A DNA stretch of 64,000 nucleotides from NCBI RefSeq assembly GCF_002127215.1, contig NZ_NFUT01000003.1, forward strand, positions 186,001-250,000, written 5' to 3'. Numbering within the stretch: the first letter of the stretch is position 1; the number at the start of each line of letters is the position of its first letter. Origin of the DNA: Hydrogenophaga sp. IBVHS2 (GTDB taxonomy: Bacteria > Pseudomonadota > Gammaproteobacteria > Burkholderiales > Burkholderiaceae_C). The position numbers were made by a program, and so were the translations under genes. This document shows positions 29,225-38,698 of this stretch, piece after piece. The notes under the pieces were generated by a model, which was given only the letters and a program-made list of their open reading frames with translations, ran no database searches and was not told where the DNA came from.

Positions 29225-29941
29225 ATGAACACCCGTCGTCTGTCCCTGCTCGCCCTGGCCTGTGCCGGCCTGTCGGGCCATGGCCTTGCCCAGGCCCAGC
29301 AGGAAGAGGGCCGCGTCATCAGCAGCACACCGGTCATCCAGCAGGTGGCGGTGCCGCGTCAGGTGTGCAGCGACGAAGTCGTCACCTACGAGGGCCGCAG
29401 CTCCGGCGCCGGTGCCCTGCTGGGCGCCGTGGCCGGCGGTGCAGCGGGCAACGCCATCGGCAACGGCGGCGGCCGCACGGCGGCCACCGTGATCGGCCTG
29501 ATCGGTGGCGCCATGCTGGGCGACCGGATCGAGGGCCGAGGACCGGCGCAAAGCGAGACCATCACCCGCTGCGGCACCCAGACCCTGTACGAGCCGCGCA
29601 CCGTGGCCTACGACGTGGTCTACGAGTACGCCGGGCGCCAGTACCGCACCCAGATGGCGCAGGACCCGGGCCGCTTCGTGCGGCTGAACGTGGCACCGGT
29701 GGATGCGCTACCGGCCTCGCCGCCGCCGGTGTACCCGCAGCGCCCGCAGGTGATCTACCAGACGCCTTACCCGGCGCAAACCCAGATCTATTCCGGCACC
29801 ACGTATTACCCGGCCACCTCGGGCGTGGTGGTGATCAACGGCCAGCGCTACCACCGACCGTACGACCCGGACCGCCGCTGGGAGAACCGCTACGGCGATC
29901 GTCACTGGGACCGTGACGGACGCCGCTGGGACCGCGACTGA
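29225..29941 (+). CDS. Glycine-zipper outer-envelope protein
   Basis: A 238-residue exported protein. Residues 1-25 are a signal peptide (MNTRRLSLLALACAGLSGHGLAQA). A glycine-zipper 2TM segment follows at about residues 60-100 (GALLGAVAGGAAGNAIGNGG, then TVIGLIGGAMLGDRIEG), as in the Rickettsia 17-kDa/SlyB-like family. After it comes a domain with paired cysteines (CSDEVVTYEG and TRCGTQT) and a C-terminus rich in Tyr, Pro, Arg and Asp with RRWENRYGDRHW-type repeats. There is no lipobox, so it is probably not a lipoprotein. Function unknown; membership in envelope-stress sets is only a guess. AAGGAG lies eight bases upstream of the ATG. Confidence 0.85.
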   Translation: MNTRRLSLLALACAGLSGHGLAQAQQEEGRVISSTPVIQQVAVPRQVCSDEVVTYEGRSSGAGALLGAVAGGAAGNAIGNGGGRTAATVIGLIGGAMLGDRIEGRGPAQSETITRCGTQTLYEPRTVAYDVVYEYAGRQYRTQMAQDPGRFVRLNVAPVDALPASPPPVYPQRPQVIYQTPYPAQTQIYSGTTYYPATSGVVVINGQRYHRPYDPDRRWENRYGDRHWDRDGRRWDRD

Positions 29942-29970
29942 CCGCCACACGCCCTGCGCCGCGGCAGGCG

Positions 29971-31371
29971 TCAGAGAGGCAAGGGCCCATTCACGGCTGA
30001 TTCGACGTTCGGGAACAGCCGCGTCAACTCCTCAGACAGCTGTTTCCGGTACTTGTATCGGAGCCTGTTGAACACCTTCTCGTGCGACGACATGTCGAGC
30101 CGGACCGGCCCTGACACCGATGAGTTGAACTGGCCTTGTTTCGAGGCCCGCCCGATCTCCTGGACCCAGGCATCGGCCACCGTCCGAAGCCCGGTCATCG
30201 TCTTTTTCGAACACGAGTGCTTCTCCTGGAAGCCGTTCACCCAGGCCATGAGTTCGTCGCAGCGGGTGTACTCGGTTTTTTCGACCGATTTCGGCGCTGC
30301 AAACGGAAGTTCGACACCCGGGAACAGATCGCTCAGTTTGTTGCAGAGCATCCGCTGGTATCGGGGTCTGAGCTTTTCAAACGCCTCGTCCGCCTTTGAC
30401 AGGCCTGTCCCAGTCGGGCCGGACGGCTGCAGAGGCACCTCGGTCCCGACCAACGCCGATCCGCTGAAACGGTCTTGCAGGGCGCGGGGCGTGGGGGAAG
30501 CGTCCGAAGCATCGAGGTGTGAAATCCAGGCGTCGGCGATGTACCGGATCTTCTCGAAAGTAGCGTCGGAACAACGGGTGAGACCCTGGAAGTCTTTGAC
30601 CCATGCGTCGAGCTGCCTGAAGGCCGAGGGCGCCTGGTGCTGGAATGGCAGGGGGGAGGTCTCCGGGTTGGGGCTGGTTTCACCCCGGGTGATGCTCGGC
30701 GGAGCCGTGGCCCAAAGAATCGTCTGTGCACCCAGACCAGCCACCGACAACTTGGTGTCATAGGCTTTGGCAAAGGTGTTCAGGTACTGGAGTTCCCAGA
30801 TCGGGTCGGACTCGAAAAACCTCTGCGCCGCGGCGGTGAACCCCGCCTTGCTCACTTGAAGGGCCCAGGCACCGTGCAGGCGACCCATGGCCTGCGACAA
30901 ACCCGCTCCATGCGGAACGTCCACATCCTGTTCAGCGAGGCTGAGCTGCAGGGCTCCGAACCACGCCGACAACGCTGGCCGCAGCCCGTTGATCAGCGCG
31001 TCCTCCAGCGCGCGCAACCCATTGCCGTCAAGGCTTTTCAGATCGAGCTGCGGTATGCGATCTGCAAACCGGGACAACACACCGGGCAGATCGGCAGCGC
31101 TCTTGCGATCGGTTTCGTCGGAGAAAGCCTGGATGAACTCCTTCATCCAGATGTCAGGATCTTCCCGGGTGGTCACATGCTGATCGACATCGTTCACCTG
31201 CTCCACCGGCTTCAGGTGATGGGGAGTCCTGGGGGGTGGCATGCCCCGGCGGGACTCGTGCTTCAGATCACGGTCGGAGGCCTGATCACGGGGTGAAGCG
31301 TGCGGGGTGTCGTTCAGGGTGGGGCATGGTGACCGGGTGAGTCGGGGTGAATGAAGGGAATCAGAGCGCAT
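29971..31371 (-). CDS. Unrecognised protein with two copies of a ~100-residue domain
   Basis: I recognise no family. From the ATG at 31371 the protein is 466 residues. Residues 1-~65 are polar and rich in Ser, Pro, Arg and His, probably disordered. Residues ~75-230 are helical. Two similar segments follow, about 253-355 and 373-459, sharing AWVxxFQ, CSxxT, RxxADAW, then FxxLRxxY and LFPxVE. No membrane span, signal peptide or catalytic motif is evident. Base composition is visibly less GC-rich than the neighbours, and codon use is looser, which suggests acquisition. The start is uncertain: none of the candidate ATG/GTG codons (31440, 31401, 31371, 31242) has a strong ribosome site. It converges on the glycine-zipper gene. 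Confidence 0.6.
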   Translation of the reverse strand: MRSDSLHSPRLTRSPCPTLNDTPHASPRDQASDRDLKHESRRGMPPPRTPHHLKPVEQVNDVDQHVTTREDPDIWMKEFIQAFSDETDRKSAADLPGVLSRFADRIPQLDLKSLDGNGLRALEDALINGLRPALSAWFGALQLSLAEQDVDVPHGAGLSQAMGRLHGAWALQVSKAGFTAAAQRFFESDPIWELQYLNTFAKAYDTKLSVAGLGAQTILWATAPPSITRGETSPNPETSPLPFQHQAPSAFRQLDAWVKDFQGLTRCSDATFEKIRYIADAWISHLDASDASPTPRALQDRFSGSALVGTEVPLQPSGPTGTGLSKADEAFEKLRPRYQRMLCNKLSDLFPGVELPFAAPKSVEKTEYTRCDELMAWVNGFQEKHSCSKKTMTGLRTVADAWVQEIGRASKQGQFNSSVSGPVRLDMSSHEKVFNRLRYKYRKQLSEELTRLFPNVESAVNGPLPL

Positions 31372-31557
31372 GAAAAGGCACAGGTACGGGTGAATCGCCA
31401 TCCGCCAAAGGACAGGGAGGACATGACACGGCGCTGCCACACATTCACGGCATCGACCGGCCGGTCTTGGTGTGAGTTGGTTGCCGGCCGTTGCAGCCGC
31501 CTGTCCAGAGCCATCCTGTCACCCCGGGACACGTTGGCACCACCCCGCCGCGCCCGC

Positions 31558-31585
31558 AAAAAAGGCCGCCCGAGGGCGGCCTTTT
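31558..31585 (-). terminator. Terminator after htpX
   Basis: AAAAGGCCGCCC, a short loop and GGGCGGCCTTTTTT form a strong stem with a U-tract on the minus strand, 19 bases after the htpX stop. The mirror also has four T residues on the plus strand, so it may act in both directions. The 31372-31604 stretch holds nothing else I can identify. Confidence 0.85.
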
Positions 31586-31604
31586 GCGTGGGCCATCGAC
31601 CCGA

Positions 31605-32477
31605 TCAGCCGTTCTGCTGCAGCGCGGCGATGCGCTCTTCGATGGGCGGGTGGGTGCTGAACAGCTTGCCCAGGCCGCCGGTGATGCCCATGGCCTGCAT
31701 GGTCTTGGGCAGTTCGCCGGGGGTGAGGCCACCCAGGCGGGCCAGCGCATTGATCATGGGCTGCTTGCGGCCCATGAGCTGGGCGGCGCCGGCGTCGGCC
31801 CGGAACTCGCGCTGGCGGCTGAACCAGGCCACGATGATGGCGGCCAGGAAGCCCAGGATGATGTCCATGACGATGGTGGTCACCATGTAGCCGATGCCGG
31901 GGCCGCTGCTCTGGCTGTCGCCCTTGCGCAGGAAGGCATCCACCGCATAGCCGATGACGCGGCTGAGGAACACCACGAAGGTGTTCATGACGCCCTGGAT
32001 CAGGGTCATGGTGACCATGTCGCCGTTGGCGATGTGGGCCACCTCGTGGCCGATGACGGCCTCGACCTCTTCGCGGGTCATGTTCTGCAGCAGGCCGGTG
32101 GACACCGCCACCAGGGCCGAGTTCTTGAAGGCGCCGGTGGCAAAGGCGTTGGGCGCGCCTTCGAAGATGGCGACCTCGGGCATGCCGATGTTGGCCTGAC
32201 GGGCGAATTTCTCGACCGTCTGCACGATCCAGGCCTCGTCGGCGTTCTGGGGCTGGCTGATCACGCGCGCACCGGTGCTGAACTTGGCCATGGGCTTGCT
32301 GATGAGCAGCGAGATGAAGGCGCCGCCGAAACCGATGACCAGCGAAAAACCGGCCAGGGCGGTCAGATTGAGGCCGTTCGCGGTCAGGAACCGGTCCACC
32401 CCCAGCAGGCGGGTGGTGATCAGCAGCACCGCCATGACGGCGACGTTGGTGAGGACGAGCAGCAGGATGCGTTTCAT
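31605..32477 (-). CDS. htpX: Membrane zinc metalloprotease HtpX
   Basis: Inner-membrane M48 protease that degrades misfolded membrane proteins with FtsH. The 290-residue protein has two N-terminal membrane spans (residues ~5-25 and ~38-58), the zinc motif [10 protein letters not shown] with catalytic Glu, two further hydrophobic segments after it, and the third ligand Glu in [21 protein letters not shown]-like [18 protein letters not shown] is also typical. Length and layout match E. coli HtpX. A terminator follows; DUF3025 lies 135 bases upstream on the same strand. Confidence 0.97.
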   Translation of the reverse strand: MKRILLLVLTNVAVMAVLLITTRLLGVDRFLTANGLNLTALAGFSLVIGFGGAFISLLISKPMAKFSTGARVISQPQNADEAWIVQTVEKFARQANIGMPEVAIFEGAPNAFATGAFKNSALVAVSTGLLQNMTREEVEAVIGHEVAHIANGDMVTMTLIQGVMNTFVVFLSRVIGYAVDAFLRKGDSQSSGPGIGYMVTTIVMDIILGFLAAIIVAWFSRQREFRADAGAAQLMGRKQPMINALARLGGLTPGELPKTMQAMGITGGLGKLFSTHPPIEERIAALQQNG

Positions 32478-32612
32478 GTGGGCTCCGTGGAGTGGGTGTG
32501 GCCGGTCAGGGCGGCCAGTGTGCCTGGGATTCCGGCCGGTGCTGGCGGGTTCCCCGGGCGCAGCGGCTGCGCATGATACCGAGAAGCCGATATGGCGCCG
32601 CCGGACGCCGAT

Positions 32613-33368
32613 TCAAGGACGGGGCGGACGGAAGACGGTCGCATCGGCGTAAAACGCCGGATCGTCATTGGCCGGCCACCAGCCCGGCACGCCCAGCACC
32701 GGCAACGGGGTGAAGGGCTTGGCGCGCAGGGCGTCGGGGGACAGCGCATCGGCCAGCCAGCCGTCCCAGGCAGACAGATCAGCGCCCAGCTCGACCGGCA
32801 CCGGCCAGCGCAGCACGTGGGCGGTGATGGATTTGTAAGGACTCACCAGCTTTTCCAGCAAGGCGTGGCCGAAGACCACCAGCCGGGCCTGCGCCCACAG
32901 GGGGCGCTGCTGCACGAACAGGCGCTGCCAGTCGCGCGCGAGCAGGGCCTCCCACAACGCGGCCGGGGCCTGCAGCAGGGCGGCGTTCTCGTCGAACAGG
33001 GTGAGGGCGTCGCGCAGCGGGCCGCGAACCGCACCGACGCCGGCCTGGGCGATCTCGGCGGCCTGCAGCCGGTTCAGGCCTTGCTTGGTCCGGGGAAACC
33101 GGTGCCAGCACAGGCCGTTGAAGGCATCGTGCAGGTTGTTGCGGGTGGGGACGGTGGCCGTGTCGGCGATGAACTGCTCGTAGGCCTGCCCGTCCGGCAG
33201 CGCCGACTGCGGCACGAAGCGCACCGGCAGCGGGCCCAGCCGGTTCAGGGCTTCGGGCAACTCCGGGGGGAAGACGCCAGCGCTGTCCGGCGCCGGCAAC
33301 CCGGGCCCCCAGGCGTCCAGCGGTGCGAACCAGGGCGACGCCCAGGGCAGGGACCAGCCGGCACCCAT
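32613..33368 (-). CDS. DUF3025 family protein
   Basis: A 251-residue soluble protein. Signature strings are PTRNNLHDAFNGLCWHRFPRTK, GLNRLQAAEI, LTLFDENAAL and FGHALLEKLVSPYKSITAH, all typical of DUF3025, a widespread proteobacterial family of unknown function. No signal peptide. The gene begins 17 bases after the pyrC stop on the same strand, so it is probably co-transcribed with pyrC. Confidence 0.85.
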   Translation of the reverse strand: MGAGWSLPWASPWFAPLDAWGPGLPAPDSAGVFPPELPEALNRLGPLPVRFVPQSALPDGQAYEQFIADTATVPTRNNLHDAFNGLCWHRFPRTKQGLNRLQAAEIAQAGVGAVRGPLRDALTLFDENAALLQAPAALWEALLARDWQRLFVQQRPLWAQARLVVFGHALLEKLVSPYKSITAHVLRWPVPVELGADLSAWDGWLADALSPDALRAKPFTPLPVLGVPGWWPANDDPAFYADATVFRPPRP

Positions 33369-33385
33369 CGCTGGAACGGCGGGCC

Positions 33386-34441
33386 TCAGGCCACCTGGCG
33401 CCAGGGCAGCGCCTCGCCGGCGCGCAGCGGCTTGAGCTCGGCCTGGCCGAAGGCAAAGCTCTCGGGTGGCGTCCAGCGCTCGCGCTTGAGGGTGACGGTG
33501 CCGGTGTTGCGCGGCAGGCCGTAGAAGGCCGGGCCGTTGAAGCTGGCAAAGGCCTCCAGCCGGTGCAGGGCGCCCACGCTGTCAAAGGCTTCGGCATAGA
33601 GCTCCAGCGCGGCGTGCGCGGTGTAGCAGCCGGCGCAGCCGGTGGCGTGCTCCTTCAGGTGGGCCGGGTGCGGGGCGCTGTCGGTGCCCAGGAAGAAGCG
33701 GTCGCTCCCCCCGGTGGCCGCCGCCACCAGGGCCTGGCGGTGCACCTCGCGCTTGAGCACCGGCAGGCAGTAGTAGTGCGGGCGGATGCCGCCGCTGAAG
33801 ATGGCGTTGCGGTTGTAGAGCAGGTGGTGGGCGGTGATGGTGGCCGCCGTGAAGGGGCCGGCCTCGGCCACGTACTGCGCGGCCTCGCGGGTGGTGATGT
33901 GTTCGAACACCACCTTGAGTTCGGGGAAATCCCGGCGCAGCGGGATCATCTGCTGGTCGATGAACACCGCCTCGCGGTCGAACAGGTCGATGTCGCTGGA
34001 GGTGACCTCGCCGTGCACCAGCAGCAGCAGGCCGTGCTTCTGCATGGCTTCGAGGGTGCGGTAGGTCTTGCGGATGTCGGTGACGCCGGCGTCGCTGTTG
34101 GTGGTGGCGCCCGCCGGGTAGAGCTTGGCGGCCACGACACCGGCCTCACGGGCCCGGGCGATCTCGTCGGGCGGCAGGTTGTCGGTGAGGTAGAGCGTCA
34201 TGAGCGGCTCGAACGTCAGGCCCTCGGGCACGGCGGCACGGATGCGGTCGCGGTAGGCCACGGCCTGCGCGGCGGTGGTCACCGGGGGCTTGAGGTTGGG
34301 CATGACGATGGCACGGCCGAACTGGGCCGCCGTGTGGGGCACCACGGTGCGCAGGGCATCGCCATCGCGCAGGTGGACGTGCCAGTCGTCCGGGCGGGTC
34401 AGGGTGAGGGTGTCGGGGGCGGAGGTCGGGGCGGCATTCAT
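33386..34441 (-). CDS. pyrC: Dihydroorotase
   Basis: Class II dihydroorotase of pyrimidine synthesis; cyclises carbamoyl-aspartate with a two-zinc site. The 351 residues hold [10 protein letters not shown] (metal ligands H and H), the bridging lysine in [30 protein letters not shown] and FLGTDSAPH with the catalytic Asp. Length fits the E. coli type (348). The start ATG at 34441 is followed by a short Ala/Pro-rich leader before the first motif. DUF3025 follows in the same direction. Confidence 0.97.
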   Translation of the reverse strand: MNAAPTSAPDTLTLTRPDDWHVHLRDGDALRTVVPHTAAQFGRAIVMPNLKPPVTTAAQAVAYRDRIRAAVPEGLTFEPLMTLYLTDNLPPDEIARAREAGVVAAKLYPAGATTNSDAGVTDIRKTYRTLEAMQKHGLLLLVHGEVTSSDIDLFDREAVFIDQQMIPLRRDFPELKVVFEHITTREAAQYVAEAGPFTAATITAHHLLYNRNAIFSGGIRPHYYCLPVLKREVHRQALVAAATGGSDRFFLGTDSAPHPAHLKEHATGCAGCYTAHAALELYAEAFDSVGALHRLEAFASFNGPAFYGLPRNTGTVTLKRERWTPPESFAFGQAELKPLRAGEALPWRQVA

Positions 34442-34472
34442 CCCGCGATTGTCGCAGCCCCGACCCCGCGGG

Positions 34473-35384
34473 TCAGAAGGTGACGCGGTCGCTGGGGAAC
34501 TTCCAGACCTCCTGCAGCATGTAGCTGGGGGCCAGGTTGAGCACCGCCCCGCGCGGCGGTATGGGCTGTCGGAACCAGCGGTCGTAGAGGGCCTGCATCT
34601 CGCGGGAGTGGATCAGGCGGCGCATCTCGTCGTCCACCAGTTTCTTGAACTCGGGGTCGCCCCGGGGCAGCATGATGGCCAGCGGCTCCATCGTCATGAA
34701 ACGCCCGACCACCTTGAGCGCGGCCGGGTCGGGTCGGTTGGCCTTGAGGCCGTACAGCAGGGCATCGACCATGGCAAAGGCATCCGCCTCGCCCTTTTCC
34801 ACCAGGGCCACGGCCTGGTCGTGTTCGGCCACCTCGATGAACACGGTGGACAGGCCGCGGTCATTGGCCATGCGGCGCGCGGCTTCCAGCGGCGTGGTCT
34901 GGGCGGTGGACACCAGGCGCCGGAGCTTGGGGTGGTCGATGCCGTCGATGGGGCTGTCGGCCCTGACAAGCAGGCGGGCGCCGGTGATGAAGTGCGGGAT
35001 GGTGAACTCCACCCGTTCGCGGCGCAGGGCGTTGTTGGTGGTGGAGCCGCATTCCAGCTGGGCCCGGCCACGCTCGATGGCGTCCATGCGGTTGGCACTG
35101 TTGACCGGCAGGTAGTCCACCATCAGCGGACTGCGGCGCGTGCGCGCCTCGATGGCACTGACCAGCCGCAGGCAGATGTCGATGGCAAAGCCGACCGGTC
35201 GATCGGTGCCGTCGCGGTACGAGAACGGCACCGAGGCATCGCGGTAGGCCAGCACGACACGCCCCTCTCGCTGGATGCGCTCCAGCGTGGATGCCTGAAC
35301 CTGGGCCTGCACCGGCGGGGTGCCCATGACACCGAGCAGCCACAGGGCGACCAGCGACGAACCCGCGAGACGGCGAAGGACCAT
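34473..35384 (-). CDS. Periplasmic amino-acid-binding protein (ABC type, family 3)
   Basis: Solute-binding protein for a polar amino-acid ABC importer, similar to glutamate/aspartate GltI. I start at the ATG at 35384 because AGGAG lies nine bases upstream; this gives a signal peptide ([23 protein letters not shown]) and 303 residues. Family 3 motifs are [41 protein letters not shown] and [15 protein letters not shown]. No permease or ATPase gene is next to it, so it is an orphan component or serves a transporter elsewhere. Ligand is inferred from similarity only. Confidence 0.85.
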   Translation of the reverse strand: MVLRRLAGSSLVALWLLGVMGTPPVQAQVQASTLERIQREGRVVLAYRDASVPFSYRDGTDRPVGFAIDICLRLVSAIEARTRRSPLMVDYLPVNSANRMDAIERGRAQLECGSTTNNALRRERVEFTIPHFITGARLLVRADSPIDGIDHPKLRRLVSTAQTTPLEAARRMANDRGLSTVFIEVAEHDQAVALVEKGEADAFAMVDALLYGLKANRPDPAALKVVGRFMTMEPLAIMLPRGDPEFKKLVDDEMRRLIHSREMQALYDRWFRQPIPPRGAVLNLAPSYMLQEVWKFPSDRVTF

Positions 35385-35477
35385 GGCAACGACTCCTGCA
35401 AGGGGACCCGGACACACGCGGTGGCATGTGATCCGAAGTCACCCCCGGCTGACAAGAGTCATCACGAAACCATCAGA

Positions 35478-36395
35478 TCACCGGCCGACCAGATCGCTCA
35501 GGCGGTCCCAGAACACCTGCACCGCCCGCTTGGACCGGGTGCTGTCGGCCGGCCGCGCGCGGTAGAGCCGGATGTCCAGCGCGGCCTGCAGGCCCTCGCC
35601 GGCCGGTACCAGACGGCCGGCTGCCACCTCCGAACGGACCGCGCTGGTGGGCAGGAAGGCGATGCCGTGGCCTTCGAGTGCCATGGCCTTGAGGCCCTCG
35701 GCCATGTCGGTCTCGTAGGTACGGTCCAGGTGCACCGGCCGGTCGGCGCGCTTGGTGAGGCTGTCCACCACCCGGCCCAGGTAGGCGCCGGGCGCATAGG
35801 CCAGGTAGGGTGCCGGCGCGCCGGCCTGACCCGGCACGGTGTAGAGCGGACGGCCCTGGCCGTCGGGCTTGACGAAAGGCGCCAGCACATCGCTGCCCAG
35901 CGGCAGCATCTCGTAGCGGGCAGCATCGAGCTGGATGGGCTGGTCCACATGGTGGTAGGCGATCAGCAGGTCGCAGCTGCCCTCCACCAGCCGCAGCACC
36001 GCGTCGTGCACATTGAGCGCGATCAGCCGGCTCTTGATCGGGCCGCAGGTCTCGCGCAGGCCAGAGAGCCAGGCCGGGAAGAAGGTGAAGGCCAGCGTGT
36101 GCGGCACCGCAAACTCGATCACGTCCTGCGCCGCTGCCGTGTGCGCCCGCAGCGTGGCCCGGGTGGTGTTGAGCGTCTGCAGCATCTCCAGCGCCTGCTC
36201 GTACAGCGTCTGGCCGGCCGGCGTGAGCCGCGTAGGATAGGACGACCGGTCCACCAGATCGGTGCCGGCCCAGGCTTCGAGCGACTGGATGCGGCGCGAG
36301 AACGCCGGTTGCGTCACGTGCCTCAGCTGGGCCGATCGGCTGAAGCTGCGGGTCTCGGCGAGGCTGACGAAGTCTTCAAGCCACTTGGTTTCCAT
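35478..36395 (-). CDS. LysR-family transcriptional regulator
   Basis: A 305-residue LTTR. The N-terminus (METKWLEDFVSLAETRSFSRSA, AFSRRIQSLEAWAGTDLVDR) is the winged helix-turn-helix, followed by TRLTPAGQTLYEQA and the linker helix, then a periplasmic-binding-like effector domain. LTTRs often control a neighbouring divergent gene, but here the closest genes run the same way: the ABC exporter ends 20 bases inside this gene's start. The amino-acid-binding protein gene follows 93 bases downstream and may be its target. Regulated genes are unknown. Confidence 0.93.
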   Translation of the reverse strand: METKWLEDFVSLAETRSFSRSAQLRHVTQPAFSRRIQSLEAWAGTDLVDRSSYPTRLTPAGQTLYEQALEMLQTLNTTRATLRAHTAAAQDVIEFAVPHTLAFTFFPAWLSGLRETCGPIKSRLIALNVHDAVLRLVEGSCDLLIAYHHVDQPIQLDAARYEMLPLGSDVLAPFVKPDGQGRPLYTVPGQAGAPAPYLAYAPGAYLGRVVDSLTKRADRPVHLDRTYETDMAEGLKAMALEGHGIAFLPTSAVRSEVAAGRLVPAGEGLQAALDIRLYRARPADSTRSKRAVQVFWDRLSDLVGR

Positions 36396-38232
36396 CGGCC
36401 GGATTATCCGACTGCTGCAGCTTCCACATCTGCGCGTAAACACCGCCCCGGGCCACCAGCTCGGCATGGGTGCCGCGTTCGACGATGTGGCCGTGCTCCA
36501 GCACGATGATCTGGTGGGCGTCCACCACGGTGGAGAGGCGGTGGGCAATCACCAGGGTGGTCTTGTTGCGGGCGGCGCTGCGGATCTCGCCCTGGATGGC
36601 ACGTTCGTTGGCCGAGTCGAGCGCCGAGGTGGCCTCGTCGAAGATCAGGATGGGCGGGTTCTTGAGCAGGGTGCGGGCGATGGCCACGCGCTGCTTCTCG
36701 CCGCCCGAGAGCTTGAGGCCGCGCTCGCCCACCACGGTGCGCCAGCCCTGCGGCAGCCGCTCGATGAAATCGCGGATGTGGGCCGCCTGGGCGGCCGCCA
36801 CGGCCGCGTCGTGCCCGGCGTCGGGCCGGCCGTAGAGGATGTTGTATTCGATGCTGTCGTTGAACAGCACCGTGTCCTGCGGGACGATGCCGATGGCCTC
36901 GCGCACGCTGCCCTGGGTCACCTGGCGGATGTCTTGCCCGTCGATGGTGATGCGCCCTTCCTGCGTGTCGTAGAAGCGGTAGAGCAGCCGGGCCAGCGTG
37001 CTCTTGCCCGAGCCCGAGGGGCCCACCACCGCCACCGTCTGCCCGGCCGGGATCTCGAAGCTGATGCCGTGCAGGATGGGCCGGGCCGGCTCGTAGGCAA
37101 AGCGTACGTCCTCGAAGCGCACCGCCGGGGGCCCCTGCAGGCGCAGGGGCAAGGCGCCCGGGGCATCGGCCACCTCGCGCTCCTTCTCGAGCAGCACGAA
37201 CATCTTGTCGAGGTCGGTCAGGCTCTGCTTGATCTCGCGGTAGAGCACGCCCAGGAAACCCAGCGGGATGTAGAGCTGGATCATGAAGGCATTGATCATG
37301 ACCAGATCGCCCAGCGTGAGCGTGCCGTCGGCCACACCCTGCGTGGCCCGCCACAGCATCAGCACCAGGGCCACCGCAATCACCAGCTGCTGCCCGGTGT
37401 TGAGCAGCGAGAGCGTGCTCTGGCTCTTGAGGCGGGCACGGCGCAGGCGCTCCAGCGCCTCGTCGTAGCGGCGGGCCTCGAAGGCTTCGTTGTTGAAGTA
37501 CTTGACCGTCTCGTAATTGAGCAGCGAGTCGATGGCGCGGGTCTGGCTGCTGGATTCCAGCTCGTTCATCTCGCGCCGGAACTGGGTGCGCCACTCGGTC
37601 ACGACCACGGTGAAGGCCACGTACACCACCAGGGCCACCAGCGTGATGACCACATAGCCCATGTCGAAGCGGGTGCCCAGCAGGGCCAGCACCATGGCCA
37701 CCTCGATCAGCGTGGGCACGATGCTGTAGAGCGAATACGAGATGAGGGACTGCACGCCGCGCGTGCCGCGCTCGATGTCGCGCGTCATGCCCCCGGTCTG
37801 GCGTTCCAGATGGAAGCGCAGCGACAGCGCATGAAGGTGCCCGAACACCTCCAGCGCGATGCTGCGGGTGGCGCCCTCGGTGGCCTTGGCGAACACCAGT
37901 TCGCGCAGCTCGGTGAACAGGCTGGTGGACAGGCGCAGCGCGCCGTAGGCCAGGAGCAGGGCCACCGGCACCACCAGCAGGGCCTGGGTGCTGCCGGGCG
38001 GGATGGTCATGGCATCGACCAGCTCCTTGAGCAGCAGCGGCACGCTGACGTTGGCCACCTTGGCCGCCACCATGAAGCCCAGCGCGAACATGACCCGCCA
38101 CTTGTAGCGCCACAGGTAAGGCAGCAGGCGCTGCAGCGTGGCCCAGTCGGAGCGGCGCGCGGTTTCGCCGCCGGGCATTCCGGGCGTGGGCGGCAGGGCC
38201 ACACGGCCTTGGGTCGGGTTGTCGGGTCGCAT
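36376..38232 (-). CDS. Atm1-type ABC exporter (fused membrane and ATPase domains)
   Basis: A 618-residue half-transporter of the Atm1/HMT1 group, which exports glutathione-linked sulfur or metal compounds. Six membrane segments occupy about residues 40-320, with the Atm1-type NYETVKYFNNE preceding the linker. The ATPase domain has Walker A GPSGSGKSTL, Q-loop, signature LSGGEKQRVAIAR, Walker B ILIFDEATSALD and the H-loop VIAHRLST. The start is ATG at 38232; earlier in-frame codons lie in the divergent thioesterase promoter. Its 3' end overlaps the LysR gene. Confidence 0.9.
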   Translation of the reverse strand: MRPDNPTQGRVALPPTPGMPGGETARRSDWATLQRLLPYLWRYKWRVMFALGFMVAAKVANVSVPLLLKELVDAMTIPPGSTQALLVVPVALLLAYGALRLSTSLFTELRELVFAKATEGATRSIALEVFGHLHALSLRFHLERQTGGMTRDIERGTRGVQSLISYSLYSIVPTLIEVAMVLALLGTRFDMGYVVITLVALVVYVAFTVVVTEWRTQFRREMNELESSSQTRAIDSLLNYETVKYFNNEAFEARRYDEALERLRRARLKSQSTLSLLNTGQQLVIAVALVLMLWRATQGVADGTLTLGDLVMINAFMIQLYIPLGFLGVLYREIKQSLTDLDKMFVLLEKEREVADAPGALPLRLQGPPAVRFEDVRFAYEPARPILHGISFEIPAGQTVAVVGPSGSGKSTLARLLYRFYDTQEGRITIDGQDIRQVTQGSVREAIGIVPQDTVLFNDSIEYNILYGRPDAGHDAAVAAAQAAHIRDFIERLPQGWRTVVGERGLKLSGGEKQRVAIARTLLKNPPILIFDEATSALDSANERAIQGEIRSAARNKTTLVIAHRLSTVVDAHQIIVLEHGHIVERGTHAELVARGGVYAQMWKLQQSDNPADGNQVA

Positions 38233-38269
38233 GCGGGAGAATCTCGGGGTTATCACGGAGATTGTGCCC

Positions 38270-38698
38270 ATGTCCACCGACGCCGGCCCCCAGGCCACCC
38301 ACTTGCCCACCGACCGCGAACTGGTGCTCAAGGTCATTCCCATGCCGGCCGACTGCAATGCCAACGGCGACATCTTCGGCGGCTGGGTCATGGCCCAGGT
38401 CGACCTGGCCGGTGCGGTGCTGCCGGCGCGTTATGTGCGCGGCCGCATGGCCACGGTGGCGGTCAACCAGTTCATCTTCAAGCAGCCGGTGCGGGTGGGC
38501 GACATCCTGAGCTTCTATTCGCACCTCACCCGGGTGGGCCGCACCTCCATCACGGTGCAGGTGGAGGTGTTTGCCGAGCGCTTCTCGGCCCAGGGCCAGT
38601 ATGTGAAGGTGACCGAAGCCAGCCTGACCTATGTGGCCATCGACATGGAGGGCCGGCCCCGGCCCATCCCGCGCGACGGACTGCCCGCCGGGCTGTGA
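38270..38698 (+). CDS. YciA-type acyl-CoA thioesterase
   Basis: Hotdog-fold acyl-CoA thioesterase of the YciA/BACH group. The 142-residue protein has MPADCNANGDIFGGWVMAQVD, where NGDIFGGW carries the active-site Asn/Asp and Gly residues, followed by VAVNQFIFKQPVRVGD. The start MSTDAGPQ is 37 bases from the divergent ABC exporter start, so the short gap probably holds both promoters. It ends at the stop that also borders the converging amidotransferase gene. Confidence 0.92.
   Translation: MSTDAGPQATHLPTDRELVLKVIPMPADCNANGDIFGGWVMAQVDLAGAVLPARYVRGRMATVAVNQFIFKQPVRVGDILSFYSHLTRVGRTSITVQVEVFAERFSAQGQYVKVTEASLTYVAIDMEGRPRPIPRDGLPAGL

Noticed and set aside
29942-29970. Terminator between the glycine-zipper and orphan genes
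   Set aside because: A hairpin (ACGC / GCGT with CTGC / GCAG) exists but there is no U-tract on either strand.
30053-30763. Plus-strand frame opposite the orphan protein
   Set aside because: No motif or ribosome site; the minus-strand frame shows internal protein-level repeats, which the plus frame does not.
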